A DNA stretch of 17,728 nt from NCBI GenBank assembly GCA_000310025.1, contig FN649736.1:3663680-3681407 (forward strand), given 5' to 3'. The position numbers and the translations under genes are program-made. A model generated the notes under the pieces. That model saw only the letters and a program-made list of their open reading frames with translations. It searched no databases and was not told the DNA's origin. Positions 9,064-17,280 of the stretch are shown piece after piece. This DNA comes from Ectocarpus siliculosus (Eukaryota; Sar; Phaeophyceae; Ectocarpales; Ectocarpaceae). Within the stretch, counting starts at the first letter, position 1, and the number at the start of each line of letters is the position of its first letter.

Positions 9064-12000
9064 CCCTCCCTACGCCACTGTTTTCTCGATCGCGTACTTT
9101 CTCTCTCGCACCCCCCCCCCCCCCTCTCCCCCGGAACATACGCGTCGTGTCGTGAGCGGTCATACTTACGTGCGCATGCATGCCCTTGGTACGTTTGTTG
9201 GGTGTTCGACTGCGCTCCTACGCCCCCTACTACAGGAGATCCTGCGCATGATGCAGGCGTCTACTGGCCACCCGGGCACCGAGCACGCACCTCGCGTCAT
9301 GTACGAGGACTTCATGAAGCTCGTGCCTCCGCTCTGTCCGTCACAGGTCTTCAAGGTACGAGGAAGGGGACGGATGGGTGTGGGGGGCGGTCTGTTAATT
9401 GGCTCGGGTCGAGTCTCGGTAGTGTCGTTGGCAAAGGGCGGCTCTTTTGTTAGGCTGGACTCGAGTATTTTTTAGTGTCGGCGAAGGGCCACTCTGCTGT
9501 CAGGCTCGACTCGAGTCTCCGCAGTGCCGGCAAAGGGCCACTCTGTTGCTAGGCTTGAGTCGAGTCTCTTACAATAGCGTTGTTGGCAAGAAGACACAGG
9601 CGGCTTTTTCGCCCTCCGGCGGTAAAGCGAGGTTGGGTTTGGTGGCCTGGTGAGCAGGACAAGGAGGGGTTGGTGTAGTGCGGTGGCGGCGGCGGCGCTG
9701 CTAGCTGCTAGCTGCTGCCGCTGCTTGGGCCACCACGAAAACGCCCCGCTGACGCCCTTCATCCTCGTAGAACGCGCATAGCGTCAAGTGCCTCCGGCCG
9801 AGTAGTACCTTCGTTGCCTTCCAACGCGTGCTCCCCTTTTCCGATCCCGTCCCCATTTCTGCCCGTTTTCACGCATGCGGCTGTTTTGGTTCAGCCGCAA
9901 CAGTCTCTATATTGGAACTCGTTTCTTTTTAACTGTATTGGAACTCCTTTTTTTTCTTCATACATGTAAACATCCCCCCCCCCCCTATTTTCTTCTCATT
10001 TTCTCTGTTATTCTGTGGTTTTTCCTTGCCGAAAAAAGGGGGGTGCCACGATCTACACCGAGGGCGAGATCGACCGTAACTTTTACCTCATCAACCAGGG
10101 AGAGGTTCTCCTAGAGGTCGAAGGCGTATCGGCGAAAAAGAGGGGACGGCTGTGGGGAAGGTGAGGTGTAGGAGGATGGATGCAAACTTGGAGCGAGTGC
10201 TGCCCGAGGGGAGGCCCGTGTGGAAGAATGCTGTAATGTTGCAAGCTGTGGCAGATTTGGGCTGCGATTGACTTATTTTTTGTCTTGTGATGTTTGCCTG
10301 TTTGTTGCGCACCTCTCCCCCTGTGCGATAGCGCCGGACGTCTGTGCGATACTAGATTGAAATAGATCACGGCGGCTTTTATTGCTGCGGTGTTGCTGTA
10401 TACTGGACACCGTGACGAATCCGATACGTGTGATCTTGAACAGGCCACGGCAGTTTTTCAGCGTTCAATGCAGGGAAAAAGTACACACACGAATATGAAA
10501 AATGCACTCAATGAAGGAGGGAATCTTTTGAAGCGAGGTATACTTTAGGTGAATTGTTTGGGGATATAGTAGAAAATTTAGGTTATTCAGCAAGTGCTGC
10601 TCATTTACTTCTTTTTAATATACATAAAGGGCGTCAAGGTGTGTTGATAGGTGTACCGAAAAAAAAGTGAAATTTTTCTTCAATGCAGTTATCAAAAGCT
10701 TATCCGCATAATGGGTACCGTCCTGCTATAATACGCCTTTAAAAAGATACGTACAAAACCTAAAAATTTACCAACAATTTATACCGGAAACTTCTATGTA
10801 GAAGGCGATGAAGTCGCGACTCACGAACTCCCTCCCCATGTCCATCCGGAAGGAGCGGGGACAACGGAGGGGAGCTCGTGAGGCGCGAATTTCATCCCAC
10901 TGTTTTTCGGTAGGTCGTAAATATAAAGCTTAGCGCTCTTGCCTCATGCCCCAACCAACCACCTTTTCTGGACCGTCGTCTCCAAAACTCCAGAAGCACG
11001 GCGCAGTCGGAGAGAGACGGCGAAGACTTCGTGGTGAACCTGGAGACTTTGAAGAGAGGGAGTTCCTTCGGCGAGGCGGAGCTGCTGGCCGCTGCCGAAG
11101 CCGAGGAAGGGCTCGCCGCCGCCGCCGCCGCCCTCAAGCACCGGCAAAATTCCCAGAAGACGGAGCGGCTCAAGTCGATGGGCAGGGCGACGGCGGCCAA
11201 GCAGCAGCAGCAGCAGCCGAAGGAGCCTGCGGGGATGCTCGTGTCCGCGGCGGGGGTCAGTAGCGAGGGTGTTAAGCCGACGGCTATCGCCGTGGAGAAG
11301 TCTCTGCCCGCGAGAAAGAGGACGCCGGGGGAGGAGTACGGCAGGGGGCCGGCTAGGGGGGGGGGAGTGGCGAGGGCGGTGAGGGCGGTGTGCGTGTCGG
11401 AGGAGGACTGCGAGGTGATGGCAGTGCCGCGACATCTGTTCGCGAACCTGCTGGACGAGCTGGGAGGGGTGCGGCGAAAGCTCGAGGGGCAGGTCAGGAG
11501 GCAGGAGTGAATGAATTAATGAATGAATGTATAAGTTATCCTTTGGCTCTCTCTCTCTCTCTCTCCTCCTAGGAAGTGTACACAAACGAAACTCTCTCTT
11601 TTTCGTACAAAATGTACACACAAACGAAACGCAGGAAGAATACAATACCCGCTCGAGATAAAGCCACTCGACTCGGCTGTTGTTGCCGGTTTGGTGTGGT
11701 CTCGGGTGTTTTGGGGCCGATCGGTAGAGTGGTATTTTGGTTAGGAACAAGTGTTGGCCTGCCCTTCGGGAACAAGCAGCAAGATGAAGTTGAGTTTTGA
11801 CGTGGTATTTCTGTCGTCGAAGTCGCTCGTGGAAGGGTGTGCAGCGGCCGGCACACGCCCGATTTGTCTGCTCGTTTTTTTTTTGGCGCGCGAGGAATAG
11901 AGGAAGAGCGCCCGTAGCCACGAGATCAACACCGGAGAGAATGCCGGCCTCGGAGACTCAGCTCTCGGAACGTCGTACAAGATGCCACGTCCACGCCCTT

Positions 12001-13345
12001 ACGTTTGTTTGTCGAAGGAACTGGCGATGACTCAAGAAGATTGATATTTGCCATGAACGAACAGAGACCAGTGCCTCTCTCGAACGGTTTCGAAGAGCCC
12101 ATTTCGACGGCGCACGTTTGGACATGCCGTTTTTTGTTTTTTCGATGCGAGTCTGTGGTGTAGCGTATCGAACCGTTCCAGTGTAAGGTGTGCATAAAGC
12201 ATTATCTCATGGCCCCTCACTCCGATCTGCTACAATAATACCGATCTACACACCCCGACACACACAGGCGAAAGCGCGAGCGGCGAGAGGACTGAACCGT
12301 CTCATCGAAGAAAACACCCTCCCGGGGAGCCGCGAGAAGTTGGTTCCCGCGTCCACCGACGTCTGGCCTCCGCCCACCCCAAAGGGCGGCGGCGGGCGAG
12401 ACTTGGACGCGCCGGACATGAGCGGCATCTCGGGCAGCAGCGGGATGGGGGAGACGCGGAGAGTGAGCCGGAGGGACGCGCCGACGGTGCTCCTTTTCCG
12501 GGAAGGGTCGGCCGCGGTGACGCTATCGGACGGCACGAGGATGAAGGTCGGGGCAGGTGAGCGACAGGGAGCCTAGGTTGGGGCGAGTGTGTGTGTGTGT
12601 ATTGTGTGGCTCTTTGGTTGGTCTCTTGAGAGAGCGGAACTGGCTCTGGTGTTTTCTGCGTGACTAGGGTGGTGTTGGGGTGGTTGGTTGACTGACAGTT
12701 CCGTTGGCCGGGAAGGTCGGGCAAGACTGAACATTGCTGTTTTTGACACTGCCTGCCGCTCGGCTGGACCTGGTCGCGATGTAAGGCATATCGGAGTCGT
12801 CCATGGTTGCGTAGTCGTGTGCGCGCAAACTCTTGGGGTACGGTTTGTGTTGGTCGGTCGCAGCGCCGGGCCATTGGGAATGGTGGACCTACTGCTGCTG
12901 TGTTGCTGTGGTGTTTGCGAAGAGCGTCAGTTCGGAAGCTTCAGCTTCCCTCTTTCTAGTCACGACTTGGAACTGGCGTCTGCTGTTCTGTTTCGCGGGG
13001 ATTAGGTCCCCCTCCTCTGCCCCGAATATGGCAAGCTTGACCCCCTCCTCCTCACACGGCCACCCCCTCCGCCGAAACCCAACACCACCCAAAATTATAT
13101 GAACTTATTTGTCTACAGCTCAACCTCTCCCCCCCCCCCCCCCCCGAAAAAAAGGTGAGGTGCTCGTCTGCGGCGTACCGAGGAGGGGCATTCCCCGCAT
13201 CACCAAAGTCACCTCCGACACCAAGGCGAAGGTGGTGGAGGTGCCGCTGGAGTCCTTCCGAAAGGGAGGCCTGTTCTCCTCGCCCGCCGCCCTCGACGCC
13301 TTCTTGCGCGTGCTGAGTGTCGGCTTCCACGACGTGAGCGAATAA
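3516..13345 (+). CDS. CAMK/CDPK-like protein kinase with degenerate EF-hands and two C-terminal cyclic-nucleotide-binding-like domains, twelve exons
   Basis: Exons: 3516-4041, 6310-6507, 6790-6947, 7242-7360, 7852-8053, 8460-8753, 8940-9005, 9236-9355, 10039-10160, 10994-11492, 12268-12556 and 13155-13345. All introns are GT-AG with matching phases; the product is about 927 aa. Residues 1-165 are Ala/Ser-rich. The kinase domain (about 166-430) shows GQGAFGVV, Lys196 (VAVK), Glu211, HFDIKPEN (catalytic Asp287), DFG (Asp309), GTIAYSAPEVL and DMWSLGVVLYILLSG, then the RRPTAEAVLAHPWM end typical of CAMK kinases. A CDPK-like junction and two decayed EF-hands follow (about 450-555). CNB-A begins at 562 (GATIYTEGE, FYLINQGEV) and has FGE at 627-629 and its Arg near 729, separated by a long insert with a Gln run. 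CNB-B (about 839-905) is atypical. It probably phosphorylates Ser/Thr under cyclic-nucleotide control; that is inferred from the domains. The start is the only in-frame ATG before Met 165 (near 4009). Retention of the 11493 intron would stop at 11508-11510. Confidence 0.88.
4042..6309 (+). other. First intron of the kinase gene (2268 bp), no nested gene seen
   Basis: The longest intron of the gene splits the Gly-rich loop codon GG/A (IGQ-G-AFGVV), with donor GTAATAAT and acceptor GTCCAG. It contains several short open frames on both strands, but their composition is low-complexity or arginine/proline-rich and none matches a family I recognise. Poly-C, poly-T and GA runs are present (for example 4693-4710 and 5285-5296). 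Nothing resembling a tRNA or transposase was found. Confidence 0.7.
7323..7705 (+). repeat. Three tandem copies of the activation-loop exon 3' end plus splice donor
   Basis: The real exon end at 7325-7360 encodes PKNDSGTIAY and is followed by donor GTGTGTGGAT. It is repeated almost perfectly at about 7501-7546 and, with more changes, at about 7657-7700, giving periods of 176 and 157 bp. Flanking intron sequence is shared too (GCGGGAAGCCCGTA-like text before copies 2 and 3). Copy 2 keeps AG|GTGTGTGGAT intact; copy 3 reads GTGCAG|GTGGTG. Reading on from copy 1 in frame meets a TAG near 7406, so use of the copy 2 donor would truncate the kinase. Confidence 0.85.
8398..8418. repeat. (TC)n microsatellite in kinase intron 5
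   Basis: About ten TC dinucleotides lie roughly 40 bp upstream of the acceptor at 8459, which has its own TGTGTGTGTGCAG end. Length variation could affect the pyrimidine tract of exon 6, but this is speculative. Confidence 0.85.
9028..9063. repeat. (GGTCTC)6 hexanucleotide repeat in kinase intron 7
   Basis: Six exact copies of GGTCTC begin 22 bases after the donor at 9006. A poly-C run follows near 9109-9124. This is a simple repeat with no evident coding role. Confidence 0.9.
9401..9595. repeat. ~50-bp minisatellite, about 3.5 units, in kinase intron 8
   Basis: Units start at 9401, 9453, 9503 and 9552 with spacings of 52, 50 and 49 bp. Each opens with GGCT(C/G/T)G and a near-palindromic GACTCGAGTC core, followed by a GGC(A/G)AAGGGC-type block and a CTCTGTTG-type end. 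The last unit is partial. No reading frame is conserved across units. Confidence 0.75.
10515..10881 (+). pseudogene. AT-rich decayed coding-like island in kinase intron 9, family not recognised
   Basis: Base composition drops sharply to AT-rich within an otherwise GC-rich gene. One frame is open for about 51 codons (10515-10667, stop TGA 10668-10670) and continues in the same frame to TAA 10740-10742. The sense then appears to move by one base next to an AAAAA run and stays open from 10738 to the TGA at 10879. The translated text is varied and protein-like, with AT-ending codons unlike those of the host exons. This suggests a fossil of a foreign, viral-like, organellar or transposon gene. I could not match it to a family, and chance cannot be excluded. 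Confidence 0.4.
13119..13154 (+). promoter_or_regulatory. Alternative in-frame 3' splice sites of the last kinase exon flanking a poly-C tract
   Basis: A consensus-like acceptor TTTGTCTACAG ends at 13118, and a second AG ends at 13154 in GAAAAAAAG. The 36 bases between them are in frame and would add A-Q-P-L-polyPro-R-K-K ahead of GEVLV. The tract includes 17 consecutive C. Exon 9 also uses an AAAAAAG acceptor (10038), so the downstream site is credible. The annotated CDS uses 13155; using 13119 would give about 939 aa. Confidence 0.6.
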
Positions 13346-13462
13346 TTGTCTCGCCGGGTCTCGGGCAACGGTCGGCCGGACGCGTCCGTCCGTCCGTCCG
13401 TCTTTTGGGGGGCTCCGGCGCGTTTTTGCGCTTGCTGAGCGTGGGGCTTCCATGGACGTTGA
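13301..13462 (+). repeat. Partial duplication of the kinase gene's terminal exon in its 3' flank
   Basis: The end of the CDS at 13301-13337 (FLRVLSVGFHDV) recurs at about 13423-13462 with substitutions and a few inserted bases, reading FLRLLSVGL before diverging. The copies are offset by about 122 bp, and a (CCGT)n run lies between them at about 13384-13402. The second copy lies after the TAA stop (13343-13345) and is probably in the 3' UTR or just beyond it. Confidence 0.65.
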
Positions 13463-14221
13463 AGCGAAAATTCTCGATCTCGGCGACAGGCGGAGGCGAG
13501 TGCGTGTGTGCGGTTTCCAGGAGCCGGGGTACGACCACAGCGTCTGCTTTGCGGACGTCGTCGCCCCCCCCCTGGAGTCAAGCGCGCGGCTGTTGTACCC
13601 TACCACGTTGCGTCGAATCTGCGGCATCCGTTCTAGTGTCGAAACGGCAGACTACGAAAATGTCTGGTCGAACCGAAAAGTGTGTACTGCTTTGTGGTAA
13701 GCAGCAGGAGCTGGTCTTGGAGGGAGGAAGGCTTATATGGCGGGAAAGAAAATTCTTGTTTTTTTTTTTTTTCGGCGGCGGCGGTGGCAGGCGGCGGCCG
13801 TTTCGTCTTGGACACGAAACGGCCAACACTGAACCGGCACATACATGAGACCCTCTCTCGAGACTACTCGAGCGCTGTGCCTGGTTGATGATTGCGGAGG
13901 GCGGGAGAGGCAGTCGACCGAGCAGGGAGCAAAGAGAGCATAATAGCCGACCTGAATGCGAAGGCGGCGGTTAGCCAAGGCGGCCGGCTTCAAGTGTGAC
14001 GGCAAACTGTCCTTTCAGCGAGAAGGCGTTATTGGGCAGGAAGGACACCACCAGTTGAAAAGAGAGAGAGGGAGAGAGAGAGAGAGCCGCGGCTATGTTA
14101 AGCCCACGTGGCGGCGGCGGTGTCGTAGCGAACCAAACTAGTTGGACGTACTACTTTGAAGCAGCACTTGGGGGGGGGGGGAAGGGAGAGAAGCAGTGGC
14201 AAGGCGCCCGCTCGGCGAGGC
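13463..14221. other. Region downstream of the kinase gene, no gene recognised
   Basis: Contains short open frames on both strands with no recognisable motif, a poly-T run near 13757-13771 followed by GGC repeats, a GA-rich microsatellite at about 14061-14085 and a G run near 14170. The plus-strand frame from 13452 (82 codons) has mixed composition but no known domain. It most likely includes the kinase 3' UTR, whose end cannot be located. Confidence 0.5.
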
Positions 14222-14552
14222 TCACACGAAAGGGGCAAAGCGAAGCGGACCGAGGCCGTGGCTGTTCGGGCTGGTGGCTTTATTGTAGTCTTTCCTGAGC
14301 GCGTTGGCCTGCCCAGGAGGTCCTAGAAAACGCGGGTTGCCGGGGTTGTTGGGGTCGTTTCCGGGAGCAGTGATACGAGAGAGGCCTACAGGAGGAGTGG
14401 GGGGAAGGGATGACAACAGCATGTACAGGTTAAAGCACACCTTGTATTCAGGGTGGATGACGACGATACGGGGAGGCGGGGTGGGGGTGATGGTGGTGGT
14501 AGCGGAGGACAACACGACGTGCGCGCGTAGATAGTTGTTGAAACCCCGTCCT
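14222..14552 (-). CDS. Candidate terminal exon of an unidentified minus-strand gene
   Basis: A minus-strand frame is open from about 14552 to the stop at 14222-14224 (about 109 codons). It favours C-ending codons as the real exons here do, and its composition is varied (segments RIVVIHPEYKVCFNLYMLL and GPPGQANALRKDYNKA). Against it: the only AG at its upstream edge (CTAAAG) lacks a pyrimidine tract, no upstream exon could be connected to it, and I recognise no family. An AATAAA lies within the frame near its 3' end (about 14287-14292), which could instead mark the end of a non-coding transcript. Confidence 0.22.
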
Positions 14553-16186
14553 CTTTAGTGTTTTCGCTTTTTAGATCCGCGATGATGGGCTTGTTTTTGA
14601 GGCAGTTCCTCATGGGGCTGGCTGTGTCCGGTGTTCGTGCGTCAGACAGAGCAAAGAGAATGAAGGCGAGGCACCCCTTTTTGCATGGCGCACGTGTTGC
14701 CCACCACCATGATGCCCGAGCAAGGCCCAAGCCGGTGTGCATGCGTTTTTTTTTTTTTTTTGATGAAGAGAAAAGAGGTCGGAGAGGACTAGACTTGAGT
14801 CCGATCAAGCGGGGGTATACACACAGATACAACCGTTGTACGGCGCGTTTGTTTTGCTGTGTTGTTCCCTGTGGTTTGTTCCGGTTCTTCGGGAACTTGT
14901 GGGACCCCGCTGCTATTCTACCGCTTTTTTTTTGTTGTTTGTTGGTGTTGCATGTTCTTAGATCAACTCTTTTGGGAGCCCGCGGAGCGAGCGGTGGCAG
15001 GGCGCCGATTCTGCTTCGCTGGTCCGGGGTGCGCATTTTTGGGCCCTTCTTTTTTTTGTTAGTTTCTTGGTCCCCTCTCAGCGCTTGGAAGAGCCGCGTG
15101 TAAGTTGTGGCACCCGCGCCAACTTGCCATAGCTTTGGGAAACGTACTACTTTTGGTATCGGAAAATCGGACCATTTCTTCACTGCTTTCTCGGGGAGTT
15201 CGATTCGAGTGGGGAGGCCGGTGTTGATGTAGCAGGCAAGAGCAAGGGCGGGGCGGACGGAACCATGAATGAAGACAGAGAGATTGTGAACGGTTGCGCT
15301 GACTCGTGGGAGGTGATGGGATACTGTGCAGGTACAGACAGACATGAGGCGGTGGGTACGAAAGTTGCTCCGCCTTTCTTTGCGTGCGTACGTACGTACG
15401 TACGTTGTCGGGAATAGGTAAAGCAGGAAATAATGCGTTCGTTCGCTGTACGTATTTCCTTCATGATGAAATGGTGAATGTCGCAGCTAGCTGCGGGTGA
15501 GAAAAGACGCGTATATTTTAAACTTGTTTGGTAGGAATTTTTTATATGTTTTCTAGACAACAAAGTAAAAGGAGGGCGGGGGGGATTTTTTCGTTGTTCT
15601 TGTTTGGTGCGTTTTTGTCGCCTCTCCAAGCGCTCCTACTTTCTTTCATTCCCCCCGTCCCATCAGGGTCGGTCGTATTTTTGTGGTGGTTGGATGATGG
15701 GCATGTGTGATGTGTGCTGCTGCTGCTGCTGCTGTCAGGACTTCCTTGGTTGCTTGCGCCTTTTAGGCGGGAGAAGTTCTAATATTAGGTGGTGTTGTTT
15801 TTTGACGCGCGAATACAGACGACGAAGAAAAAAAAATGAAAACTGCTGGTTGCCTTGGTCATAGGGTTTGGTTGGTGTACATTCTGTGGGCTTGTCGACG
15901 TGATTTCAGCGCCTATTCGGGTTCTGTCACTCATGATGATGATGAACGTTAGGCGGCGAAGTGTGGATAAAATACAGCGCCCGTGCGCAAGATGAACGAT
16001 CAATCGATTAGTTCTTTTTTGTTTTCTTGCTCTCGTCTCGAATTTCCACGTCCAGCCCGACACATATATATAAATAGATTGCCGTGTGCCCACGGCTGCT
16101 TCCCCAATTGATTTTTACTTCATGTGCCGTTTGTGTCCTTGTGTGCGATGGCGTCACACGAAGAAAGGCACTACTACTACTACGTT
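14553..16186. other. Gene-poor stretch with homopolymers and microsatellites
   Basis: No convincing coding exon was found. Open frames of up to 319 codons on the minus strand and 181 codons on the plus strand overlap here, but they are driven by poly-T/poly-A runs (14746-14760, 14926-14933, 15048-15057) and basic low-complexity text. Simple repeats include (ACGT)n at about 15387-15405 and (TGC)n at about 15716-15734. Confidence 0.55.
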
Positions 16187-16510
16187 TTTTAGGCGGTTCC
16201 CGGTACTTGCTTCGTTTTTTGGTAATACTTTTTCCTCAGTCACCCAATATGACGACGGTACATACATACATTTATTATATGGCGGTTGCCGGCACTTGAA
16301 CTTTTGGCGGGGTACTTTTTCGGCGGTCACGCAATATGACGATAATTTTTCGGCGGAATGCGGAATTTCGTTTTTCGACGATACTGCCTTCGGCGGCTGG
16401 TTCCCGGTACCACCGAAACGTGGTGGTAAATTCCCGGGGATATTTCCAGGGTACACGTCGGGAAAATTCCCGGGGGGTTTTTCCCGCCGTTGTGGGCGGT
16501 CCCGGAACTG
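16187..16510. repeat. Degenerate ~88-bp tandem repeat and hairpin cluster
   Basis: Two related units begin at about 16191 and 16281: GGCGGTTCCCGGTACTTG versus GGCGGTTGCCGGCACTTG, each followed by a TACTTTTTC block and CA(C/A)CAATATGACGA-like text. GGCGGNTTCCCGGTAC then recurs near 16392. The tail has repeated AAATTCCCGGGG blocks (near 16430 and 16465) and stem-loops such as ACCACC-gaaacgt-GGTGGT. The plus-strand frame through it repeats VTQYDD, but this follows from the DNA repeat. Confidence 0.6.
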
Positions 16511-17280
16511 TTTCGATATCTATTTCCGGTTGCATTGCGTGCGCGTCAGGTCGTCGTCTGTCTCAACTTGTTCGCGCGAAAAAGAAGTCAAATTAGTCAT
16601 GGTCTCCAATAACAATAACAACATTAGTCCATCTAATAATAATCCATAGACTGCGGGGTTGGTCCATGGATTGGCTCTCCAGGAATCGTAAATAAACCTG
16701 TTCTGTTCTATCTTCCGAAAATTACTCTGAGAGAAAATAGTCTGAGAGAAGAGGGGAGGGAGCGTCCAGAAAAAAAGCGGACCGCCGATGGACGGTCAGC
16801 GCGACTACAACAACACATACATGTCAACTCCGCCGAGTGCGTATCGGACCTTGCCGAAAACAGCAAGTAAAGTGCGGCATCTACTACATTGAACCGACAA
16901 AGTCCAACCCTAACTACCTAAAACACCGACCAAAACCAGCAATAATAGTAATAAATAGTCGTCCTGTAGAGGCTTGAAAACTAGCTAGCATGCTCGGCCG
17001 GAGGGTCTCGCCCGAGCGCTCCCGAAAGAACAAACAGCCGCGACCGGCCCTGAACGGAGAGAGAGGGCACTTCTCAGAACGCCCATCATCCATCCATGCG
17101 TGCGTGTGGCCCCACATATATATATTATATATAGTGGCAATTTCAATCATATTAGTGGAGGAACTGCCCATCCATCCATCATCCATTTCGTGTGCCTGCG
17201 GACAAAAAAACGACGACTCTTGGTTTTAGTATGAACAAGGGCGATCGACGGCGACGATCGACGGAGCGACGGTGGCGCGA
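16511..17280. other. Intergenic sequence, no gene recognised
   Basis: AT-richer sequence with AAT/AAC trinucleotide runs at about 16606-16645, a TATATATATATTATATATA stretch near 17117-17135, and repeated CATCCATCC near 17086 and 17170. Open frames are short and without recognisable motifs on both strands. Confidence 0.5.

Noticed and set aside
11493-11510. Stop codon 11508-11510 as the true end of the kinase
   Set aside because: A phase-0 donor at 11493 joins the phase-0 acceptor at 12267, giving a continuous helix and a second CNB-like domain. Intron retention remains possible as a minor form.
14386-15345. A 319-codon minus-strand open frame
   Set aside because: It crosses poly-A runs and low-complexity Lys/Pro/Cys text, has no recognisable domain and conflicts with a better-looking frame at 14222-14552.
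16086-16649. A 187-codon plus-strand open frame with repeated VTQYDD
   Set aside because: The protein repeat follows directly from the underlying degenerate DNA repeat, and there is no start context, domain or codon bias to support it.
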